NCBI GenBank assembly: GCA_019009955.1
Contig: CM032233.1
Span: 94,249,501-94,313,500 of the forward strand
Direction of reading: 5' to 3'
DNA: 64,000 nt
From: Riptortus pedestris
Taxonomy: Eukaryota > Arthropoda > Insecta > Hemiptera > Alydidae
Each line of letters begins with the position of its first letter. The stretch's first letter is position 1. This document shows, one piece after another, positions 56,412 to 64,000 of the stretch. The notes beneath the pieces were generated by a model. The model was not told the origin of the DNA, ran no database searches, and was given only the letters and a program-made list of their open reading frames with translations. The translations under genes and the position numbers were made by a program.

Positions 56412-56541
56412 ATAGTTTTGGACGGACCTCATTTTTGTCATCTCCTAGCGAGGGTCCAAGAATATTTGAGGAAATTTTTTGAAAATCGCACCATGAGTAC
56501 AACTTCAATAGTTAATTTTTTTTAAGAGCAATCTGCTAAAA
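56412..56541 (-). mobile_element. Hel-A 5'-block fragment
   Basis: GTTTTGGACGGACCTCATTT to ATTTTTTTTAAGAGCAATCT and GCTAAAAG. Microsatellite and core are absent. Confidence 0.82.
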
Positions 56542-57050
56542 GCTTGCAATAAGTTTTGTGTGGCGATTCGATGTGTGAGCATAACGGTTTTAGAGAGGCA
56601 AGTGGAAGCGGGGATGGGTAAGGGGTGGGATTGAAGATTTGCATTAGCTGTTGCATAAGGAATCGGAGCCTAATTACAACCTGCCACCAAGTACACAGGC
56701 ATTACAAGCCCCATTTACTCGCCGTCATTTTCCTAGCGTTTGCCCAACTACTCTACGTCTGGTCATACACCGAATAATGCATGGGCATTCCACGTCTACA
56801 TGAGTGGCCCACAAAAAATTCTATACGACGTTAGGCTTTTGCCCTGTCTTACAGGAGATATACAGAAATTGCATATTCTTTTTCTAACACAGGCTAATTA
56901 TTATCAAACGGAAAGTAGTTTCAATTATGAAAATAGTCCGTTAAACACTATTTATTTCATAATTATTTCCTGTAACGTTTGCACTTAGAAGTATTATATA
57001 AGAAGGGAAAATTGTGGGGTTTCAGATTTCAACGGATCGTCTTTTTTGAC
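56542..57050. other. Single-copy spacer, partly GC-richer
   Basis: 56560-56760 is less AT-rich. The 82-codon frame at 56740-56988 has no recognisable domain. Confidence 0.4.
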
Positions 57051-57660
57051 AACCTCCAAATCCATTCAGGCTTATTTCAGTGTGGCATCAGTACGTCAAT
57101 ACGTATCTCGCACAAAGTGAGGGAAAATAAAACAAACTAAATTTCTCCGTGCTTTAATGAGATACAGACGTTTTGTACAAGACTTTGTTAAAGTTCAAAA
57201 AAAAAAAAAGCATATCTCGTTAGACTAGATTTTCTTGGGCAACTACATGGTTATTATGCCCTTCCGTTGTTTAGTGTAGTTGTTTACAATAAATAACTAT
57301 TACTTCAGTACTTAACTAATCAAATAAAGTAATACTAATCCTAAATAATATAGATCATACAATAAATACGATTTATACCTTCTAGATAAAGTGCCTTTTT
57401 TTATTACACATATTGCAGGTTGCATGTACACCAACAATGAGCAATTTGCAGTAAACAATAAATATTACTTCAGTACTTCACTAATAAAATAAAGTAATAC
57501 TAATCCTAAATAACATTTAAAATTTTTAATATATACAAAATGATCTTTTTTTTTCATTTTGCAATTTACAATATACAACTCAATACGGTACTAAACTAAA
57601 ATACGAATCAAATTATAAATGCAATTTTTACTATGTACACAAAGTGCCTTTTAATTTTTT
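57050..57660. repeat. Dispersed repeat family B, block 1
   Basis: ATACGTATCTCGCACAAAGT and GAGGGAAAATAAAAC recur at 59265-59300. ATTACTTCAGTACTT, AAATAAAGTAATACTAATCC and TAAATAATA-type units recur at 57300, 57465 and 59165. The block includes internal repetition with a period of about 165-170 bp. Confidence 0.7.
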
Positions 57661-57678
57661 TTATTATATTTTTTTTTA

Positions 57679-57680
<2 letters not shown>

Positions 57681-57732
<52 letters not shown>
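57681..57732. repeat. (AT)n microsatellite
   Basis: Pure AT tract outside Hel-A. Confidence 0.93.
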
Positions 57733-57734
<2 letters not shown>

Positions 57735-58188
57735 GTGATTAGACGACGGGGAAGATGGGTTATGTTGTTGGCAGTTCAAGAAAAAAAGACAAGGGTAAAA
57801 GTAAAAAACAACCAGAAGTAGATTTAGAAAAAAATAGGCAGCTACACCCAATGCTATTAATATTTTAAAGAAAACTATAATGTAGAAAAGTGGACAGTTA
57901 ATGGGATACTGTTTGGATCAAGGGGAGTTAGTTATCTTCAAGACCTTAACAAAATGAATGGAGATATGAGAAAAATGTTAACCAATATTCTAAAAGCATT
58001 CATCAGAATTGTGAATTTCCATTTATACCATAATACCGTTAAGCATAAGCTGTTCCCTTAGCAACACCACCAACAGAAAGGACGGTTATATAATATTAAC
58101 TAAAATGGAAATAATTACCTTAAATAAGGCAAATATGGGAGCTGACCTTGATAGGTACCCTTAAGAAAGGGGGCAGCTTAATTTGTTT

Positions 58189-58191
<3 letters not shown>

Positions 58192-58220
<29 letters not shown>
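58192..58220. repeat. Short (TA)n leading into ACTAGCTCAGATACCCGGC
   Basis: The TA tract is followed directly by ACTAGCTCAGATACCCGGCT-type sequence. 'Tagct..acccggcttcgc' boundaries of this kind mark a widespread invertebrate repeat end; I do not assign a class. Confidence 0.6.
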
Positions 58221-58222
<2 letters not shown>

Positions 58223-58549
58223 TAGCTCAGATACCCGGCTTCGCCCTGGAGTTGATATGAGTCTGAATGGTGATGGTATTTTTTTGGCAAGGCTTTACTT
58301 ATCACAATATTTTGACATTTACCCGTCCCAGTGTTTAGGGTTTGTAATCTTGCTTGCTGTTGATTTGTTAATAATAAAATTATTTTTTTTTTATGTAAGA
58401 CTTCGCTGTCCTCCATATGGTCATATTTCCCGACTCCTGTGCATTATGCATAGATTTGAATTATTAAGGACAAAATATTAACATAGATTTGAATTAATTT
58501 TTCCAGGTGAGGTACCTGGTAGTTCATATTGGAACGAAATGTTGAGCAT

Positions 58550-58990
58550 AAATGTATACAATAAAAGTCACTCTAAATAAAAAAGTAAACAACTTTTGTT
58601 TGAGCACGTTTGTCGAAAAACAAATAGACAATGAAGTATTGCGAATTTTTATTTCATGCCTCCCTTATAACCCTCACTTCCGTTCAAACCTAAAAATTTT
58701 AATATAGCTTATAATCATGGATTAATTAATGCTAATTGACATACCGAGTTTTGTTAACTTCGGTTCAATCGTTAGTGCCCAATAAAATTGTTGGCTCCCA
58801 CTAAAGTTTTAGTGTATATCTCAGTTATACTTTGTTACACGAGAAAAGTGAATATCACAAAAGTTACTTCAAATAAAATAATAAACTACTTTTGTCATGT
58901 GCATATTTGCAGAAAAACGAATAGAAAACGAAATACCGCTATTTTTAAATTCTGGCCTCCCTTACAACCTGTGTCTATGACATGTGAAAC
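58550..58990 (+). repeat. Diverged direct repeat, period about 290 bp
   Basis: AAAGTCACTCTAAATAAAAA..TTTGTTTGAGCACGTTTG..GCCTCCCTTATAACC (58566-58672) recurs as AAAGTTACTTCAAATAAAAT..TTTGTCATGTGCATATTTG..GCCTCCCTTACAACC (58859-58970). Confidence 0.7.
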
Positions 58991-59043
58991 GAAAAAGTAT
59001 CCTGAAATTTCGAAAAAAAAAACAATGTACAGACAGAGATTAC

Positions 59044-59046
<3 letters not shown>

Positions 59047-59080
<34 letters not shown>
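59047..59080. repeat. (AT)n microsatellite
   Basis: Pure AT tract. Confidence 0.9.
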
Positions 59081-59082
<2 letters not shown>

Positions 59083-59129
59083 AATATAGACATAAATGTA
59101 TTCATATACACACGTAGGTTTATATATAC

Positions 59130-59380
59130 ACATCCCAACAATGAGCAATTGGCAATATACAATAAATAAATATTTCTAAAAAAAATAATATTAATCCTAA
59201 ATAATAATACAATTTTTAATATATGTAAAAAATACCTCTTTTTTCTTTTTTTTATTTTCTTTTCCCAATATGTATCTCGCATAAAGTGAGGGAAAATAAA
59301 AATGCTGAAGTTTCTGCGTGCATATTTCAGATATAGAAGTTTTGTATAAAATTTGTTTTGTTTAATTTAAAAAGAGCTAT
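59130..59380. repeat. Dispersed repeat family B, block 2
   Basis: CAACAATGAGCAATTGGCAA, TTAATCCTAAATAATAATAC and GTATCTCGCATAAAGTGAGG correspond to the parts of block 1, in a different order. Confidence 0.68.
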
Positions 59381-59685
59381 GAGTTTTTCATGGTACATTT
59401 TTGTCCCGACGCGGACCATAACATTCAAATGAAATTTTAAATTACGCGCAGCAAAAGATTTTTATATTTAATTTAATTGAAATACATAGAATCAATCAGA
59501 ATTTTTAGCAGAGTCAAGGGGACTTTATTATTTGTATAACGGATAGTTTTTACTATGGATGCTCTGTATCCTGTTTGAGCTGAGTATGAATCCTGGAGCT
59601 CATATTTTACTTCATTCTGAGTTGAGTAATGTTAATTGTATAGTGAATAGATTTGCTGGCCAAATTAAACCTGGAAACTGAGAAA

Positions 59686-59830
59686 TGCAAATAACTGTTA
59701 ACTTCTGTGCTACGGATAAAACTTAGAGAGCATTAGTTCCAGAATATTACAATTTCATTTTTCGATCCTTTACATAACAGCGGAGATTTTCTAATATTTG
59801 ATTTTATTCCCTCTTGAGACCCATACTTCT
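59686..59830 (-). mobile_element. Hel-A core fragment, diverged
   Basis: GGAAACTGAGAAATGCAAAT, TTTTTCGATCC and CAGCGGAGAT keep module order, but no ends remain. Confidence 0.6.
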
Positions 59831-60077
59831 TATCTCAGAATCCTATAATTAGAAAACAAAAAGTGCAGTAGGCTACAAGTTTATTCAAATTTATTCAAAA
59901 TGGGGGTTTGTATTAATGAAAAACAAATATAGTGGTTTTCCATTCACTTGAAACCATTTCGTTGACTAAGGACAACGATCTTAAAAGCTTCCTCATTTTC
60001 GGGCCCATTACTTGTGTTAAATTTTAGCTTAAAAATATAACAGTTCATATGGCATCATATGAAAGAGTCGAGCATAA

Positions 60078-60525
60078 CCACGGTGATTCAAAAGTCTCTG
60101 TGTCTTCCCTAATACACTATGTTAGGCAGCCTTAAATTAAGAAGAGTTCTGATTAAGAAATAACCACTGAGTACTTTACTCCATTTTCAAAGGACAGAGA
60201 GCAACCCTGGAAATTCACGCTGATGCAATACTTTACAGAAGTATGCAAGCGTGCATTTAAATTTGTGACGTTGAAGGGGTAGTTAAAGTGTCTGTTTAAG
60301 TGTGCTGCATAGACATGGTTTAAGAAAAATTCAAAAAGACACGTTACTCTTAAAAAGAAATATCACAGATGACGTCTCGATTCCTGAGTCTCAATTCAGA
60401 GAAGGTGAAGACAAAGATCCTTGCATAAGGACATGGAAATATTCTTCAGAATTAGGCGTATCCCAACGTACAGTTTTCCTTCAAATGCATGACGTTTGTC
60501 CACACCATTTAAAGCCTAAATAGGC
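60078..60525 (+). pseudogene. Possible transposase N-terminal remnant (HTH)
   Basis: The frame at 60302-60523 ends RTWKYSSELGVSQRTVFLQM.. CPHHLKPK. This resembles the 'tRrlSaELGISqrtVlriL...l.PYklk' helix-turn-helix of mariner-like or DUF4817-type arthropod transposases. GGTGATTCAAAAGTCTCTGT upstream at 60080 could be an element end, but I found no matching inverted repeat on the other side. No catalytic segment is visible; the frame stops right after the helix-turn-helix. Treat as suggestive only. Confidence 0.35.
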
Positions 60526-60589
60526 AGAATGATGGCTGGAAACCGCTACAACACCTGGCCTGGATTTCTGCTATTAACAACCTTGGCCT

Positions 60590-60705
60590 TTAATGGTATA
60601 TGAAACATTTTTAACGTCGAGTTTGGTAATTATCAAAGACAATTACGACCAATTGAGCGTTAACACACACCTGAATAGCAGATTTCCATTCAGGGAAAGC
60701 TAAAA
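60590..60705 (-). mobile_element. Hel-A fragment, core edge joined to 5' terminus
   Basis: AACGTCGAGTTTGGTAATTA..GAGCGTTAACA runs straight into AATAGCAGATTTCCATTCAG. The microsatellite and the 5' block between them are deleted. Confidence 0.75.
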
Positions 60706-61180
60706 TATGGACAAGCCTTGAATATGTAAGAAACCTCTATTACGTTCTCAGGATCTTGTTTTAGGCCATGAACAAAGTTGCTTACAGTTACTTGGAAAAT
60801 TAAGTCGGACAAGGACTGCAATTGAAATTTTTACAGACTAACTCTAATAACATAAATTCTAAATACATTCCATTCTATTCCTATGACAACATATATTTTC
60901 CACTGGAATCAACGACAGGATGTCATTTAGTATGATACAACAATGACATAAATATACGTATTCAGAACACTTTGTGCATATTTCTAAAGGGTGTTTCAGG
61001 AACAGATTTAAGCATTTCATTACACTGAAATGGGATTGCATTCCGGAATAAAACATTAAAAATAAAGTTGGCTAATCCATGGGACTGACTGTTCCATCGG
61101 TGTGGGCTAATCCAGAAGGCAGGTTTAATCCACACGTCCCAAAAGGCGTATGTAATTTGAATATAGACATATCTCAAGCT
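60706..61180. other. Spacer, no recognised feature
   Basis: Single-copy DNA. Reverse frames at 60859-61177 are unrecognised. Confidence 0.4.
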
Positions 61181-61701
61181 TATTGTTTCAAGCTCCAGCC
61201 CGAATAAGTTTGATTAAAACTTGTAATTCGGGAGGGTGCGGTGGCGGATTAAGTCATGTATACGTCATTTGTTCTCCCTTCCTCAGGGGCTTCCTCACTC
61301 TTTCCCTTACTAATCTCAACTTATGTGGGGCTCCCCCCCCTCCCACCTTTGGCGCTTTCGCCCTTTTATTCTCTCTCTTTTGCGAAAATTCTCTCTCACA
61401 TCCTATCTCTCTCTCGGCCCTCACTCTCTTCTGCCCTTACGCTCTCCCAACTCACTCTCCCTCTATCACTCTCTCTCACTTACTCGGTCGATCATTTTCT
61501 CTCTCTATATATATAAAATTCTCTCTCAGCCCTCCCCCCACTACTGTCACAGTCCAAGAGTCCCTCACTACACCTCATTACATTAGCCCTCTCATTTACA
61601 TTCTCTCACACTCACTACTTGCACCTCACTATTTTACAATCACTTCTTGCACCTCACTATTTTACAATCACTTCTTGCACTAGCCTTCTCCTCCAGGCTC
61701 T
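61181..61701. other. Pyrimidine-rich stretch leading into the minisatellite
   Basis: The top strand is strongly C/T-rich, with CTCTCT patches. CTTGCACCTCACTATTTTAC occurs twice (61618, 61646; period 28). The 166-codon frame at 61183-61683 reflects composition. Confidence 0.6.
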
Positions 61702-62130
61702 GACTTCTTGCAATACCTCTATCCTCCTCTCCCTGACTTCTTGCACTGCCTCTATCCTCCTCTCCCTGACTTCTTGCACTACCCCTCTCCTCCTCCCACT
61801 GACTTCTTGCACTGCCTCTATCCTCCTCTCCCTGACTTCTTGCACTGCCTCTATCCTCCTCTCCCTGACTTCTTGCACTACTCCTTTCCTCCTCTCTCTG
61901 ACGTCTTGCACTACCCCTCTCTCTCTGACTTCTTGCATTACCCCTCTCCTCCTCCCACTTACTTCTTGCACTGCCTCTATCCTCCTCTCCCTGACTTCTT
62001 GCACTGCCTCTATCCTCCTCTCCCTGACTTCTTGCACTGCCTCTATCCTCCTCCCACTGACTTCTTGCACTACCCCTCTCCTCCTCCCACTGACTTCTTA
62101 CACTACCCCTCTCCTCCTCCCACTGAATGT
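61702..62130. repeat. 33-bp minisatellite, about 13 units
   Basis: The unit begins GACTTCTTGCACT and ends CCTCCTCTCCCT or CTCCTCCCACT. Units start at 61702, 61735, 61768, 61801, 61834, 61867, 61900, 61927 (one 27-bp unit), 61960, 61993, 62026, 62059 and 62092. Because 33 and 27 are multiples of three, long frames stay open on both strands (209 and 148 codons forward, 137 reverse). They are not genes. Confidence 0.95.
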
Positions 62131-62184
62131 AGATTATTTCTGCAATATCCGTAGATGTATATCAACAGACGTCGTTGTCTTCTT

Positions 62185-62277
62185 CCTGGTAGGCTCGCGG
62201 TCATTTGAAAAATTTGTCGAGAGTCGTGTCATGAGCACAACTCAATAGGTGGCTTATCTTGAAGAAAATCAGCTAAT
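62185..62277 (-). mobile_element. Hel-A 5'-end fragment
   Basis: TTCCTGGTAGGCTCGCGGTC, then CATGAGCACAACTCAATAGG and AAATCAGCTAATAC. Confidence 0.75.
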
Positions 62278-62901
62278 ACTGAACCAAGTATCCATAGCAT
62301 ATTCAGTATATTCATTGGTTTCAGAAAATATGAATGTATTCCATGTAGAAGACGCATTTGACAAATCTAATTATCGCTTTAGATTTATGGAAGTAGTGGT
62401 GTGAAGATATAGAAGTTTGGTCGAGTGAAATGCTCATGGGTAGATGAGCAACCGGGTCCATTAGAAGCATGGACCATGTGAAACTCTCTCCCAGCAATAA
62501 CTCAAGCAATGTCACACTCGGCGACTAATATGATACTGCTTCAATTGGGCAATTATGACTGCAAAACGGGATTGGCTGGCTCTTTGACGGTACTTACATC
62601 TATGGGAATAGGTGCAATCTCTTTTCTATGACCCATCCAAAAGGTTCGCGCTCTCCTACATCCCTCACTTGTAACTGTTAAAGTTATCAATCCTTAAATA
62701 GCATTTGAAAACTAGATTACATTACGCCCTCATGAGTTTCACAAGAAATAAATTATACAGAATAAAATAATAATTTATTTCTTATGAAAATGATGAGAGC
62801 GTAATGTAGTCAAGTTTTCAAATCGTGAAATCATCTCAAAATCATTGCAATCTCAAATTTATATAGAATAAAAACATAAATTTGGGATTGAAATTAATTT
62901 A
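62278..62901. other. Spacer with an inverted repeat
   Basis: AAACTAGATTACATTACGCC..ATGAG (62708-62736) pairs with CTCAT-like ATGAGAGCGTAATGTAGTCA..AGTTTTCAAAT (62790-62823), giving about 35-bp imperfect arms around ATTATTTTATT. This may be a small MITE. Confidence 0.55.
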
Positions 62902-63779
62902 AACAGATTTTCCTTTAGGGAAATGAGCTATTGAAGTTTTAATAATGTCGGGATTTTCGTACCATTTCCTTAAATGTCCATCCATCCTACCTAGACAATG
63001 AGGAAGTCCATCGATAAATACATTTCTACTGCCCAGGGCGGGAATCGAACCTGCTCTACGTCTAGGTCTACGATATGAGATTAAGACCAACGCCATTACC
63101 CACACGGCCAACCTGAGCTCCCGAGATATTGTATAGAAACAATCTTATTGCAAATTAAATTTTCTATAAATATAGTTCTGAACATATTTCCCGTATAATG
63201 AGTATTAACCGAGATATTTGGATTTTATAGTTTTACGCGTTCATTAGTTCCCACTCGTACTCGTGTCGTATTAATAATAAGCTGTTACATCATGAACCAC
63301 TTCATTACAAGGTTAAATACCAAATATTTTTTTCAACAAAGGTTTATTATAAGAGATACAAACAAATACGTTCTGTTGACCCCCCCCCCCTTTCTTTTAT
63401 TCTTGGATTGTTAAAATTTTAGAGATTGAGATAGAAATTATTCTGATTCATTTCAAATTACTGCACTAGCTGTAGTAAATATTTTTTAATAAAATTAATA
63501 TGTTATATTCAGATATATTTAATTAATTATTCATCTTTCAGGTCTAGAATAATTCTATCTATTCAGCGCTGCGAAGTTGGATGCCTGGTTTGTTTAGAAT
63601 TCAGACGCTTTCCGTTGTAGATATTATTAACTTGTAAATTGACTGAATGATTTCTTATTACAGTTTGTATTTATTCCCTTATCATTCACGATGGTGTTAT
63701 CAGTATGTAGATTTATCTGTTGTAAACCTTCCCGTGGGAAATCTGCTTAGTTTACGCAGCCCCTGCGTGACGGACTTTT
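62902..63779 (+). mobile_element. Hel-A copy with nested SINE
   Basis: 5' end AAACAGATTTTCCTTTAGGG, part of the block, then a SINE replacing the microsatellite and module start. Module, link and common 3' segment follow, and the 3' end CCCGTGGGAAATCTGCTTAG with perfect stem-loop ACGCAGCCCCTGCGT and GACGGACTTTT. Confidence 0.92.
63002..63123 (-). mobile_element. tRNA-derived SINE, 3' part missing
   Basis: Reverse strand: GGGAGCTCAGGTTGGCCGTG, an A-box-like segment, B box GGTTCGATTCCCGCC (the best-preserved in the window), then the first part of the body. The body after GGACTTCC is lost. Confidence 0.88.
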
Positions 63780-63799
63780 ATTATGAGAGATTTAGAAAA

Positions 63800-63862
63800 T
63801 AGAAAAACATGAGGAAGTGGGAAATCTGCTTAGCTTACATAGCCTGCGATGTTCCTTTGCTT
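63800..63862 (+). mobile_element. Hel-A 3'-end fragment
   Basis: GAAGTGGGAAATCTGCTTAG, then CTTACATAGCCTGCGATG, directly after a complete copy. Confidence 0.78.
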
Positions 63863-64000
63863 CAAAGAGAAAGCGTAATTGTTGAGATAAGTACATAGTT
63901 GTGTAACAAAAACTATACTTTTGAAATAGGTTTTTAATTCAAGCTCTTTTTAATCTGCTTTTGTTAATTATATTGCCCTAACAGTAATACACTATTACGC
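63863..64000. other. Spacer to window end
   Basis: Nothing recognised. Confidence 0.4.

Noticed and set aside
61181..61683. 166-codon forward frame with hydrophobic and serine-rich stretches
   Set aside because: Arises from a pyrimidine-rich strand; two other frames in the same stretch are equally open.
61619..62248. 209-codon forward frame plus 148- and 137-codon frames
   Set aside because: The 33-bp minisatellite keeps several frames open at once on both strands, which real coding repeats do not require.

Overview
The window looks like non-genic, AT-rich nuclear DNA from an invertebrate, most likely an arthropod and probably an insect. That is inferred from the transposons present: a Jockey-type LINE reverse transcriptase and gag fragment, an Hsmar1/cecropia-like mariner, two TTAA-inserting MITEs, and a Helentron-like family. 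I cannot name the species. I found no intact host gene: every open reading frame is short, made of simple repeat, or a piece of a transposable element.

The dominant component is one interspersed family, called Hel-A here. It is present in more than 40 whole or partial copies on both strands and covers roughly a third of the window. The 5' end of Hel-A carries a near-palindrome (AGCAGATTTCCC, TTAA, GGGAAATCAGCT). A conserved block of about 100 bp follows, then an (AT)n microsatellite at a fixed position, then one or two copies of a core module. The 3' end carries GGGAAATCTGCT followed by a short stem-loop (ACGCAG CC CTGCGT) and GACGGACTTTT. Subterminal inverted repeats, a 3' stem-loop, an internal microsatellite and no coding capacity match non-autonomous Helentrons (DINE-1/HINE type). 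That class assignment is an inference.

Other elements are nested inside Hel-A. A tRNA-derived SINE lies in the copies at 728-1915, 28135-29368 and 62902-63779. A TTAA MITE lies at 10141-10728, a long-inverted-repeat foldback element with an 8-bp target duplication at 21868-22721, and a roughly 92-bp-arm hairpin element at 47978-48190. The Jockey LINE fragment at 7780-8215 probably also split a Hel-A copy. A second hairpin (102-bp arms) is at 50009-50220 and a second TTAA MITE at 13256-13986.

Layout: 1-7.2 kb holds Hel-A, SINEs and local duplications; 7.2-13.1 kb is dense Hel-A with the LINE and first MITE; 13.2-18.9 kb has the second MITE, a Hel-A copy and a decayed LINE; 18.9-33.9 kb is dense Hel-A with the gag fragment and the foldback; 34-39 kb is sparse, with a GC-rich island near 38.7 kb; 39.1-42.4 kb is a degenerate repeat cluster split by a deleted mariner; 43-46.7 kb has SINEs, a LINE remnant and a roughly 420-bp (CT)n tract; 47-56.5 kb is dense Hel-A with the hairpins; 57-60.7 kb is a different repeat family and a possible transposase remnant; 61-64 kb has a 33-bp minisatellite and a final Hel-A copy.
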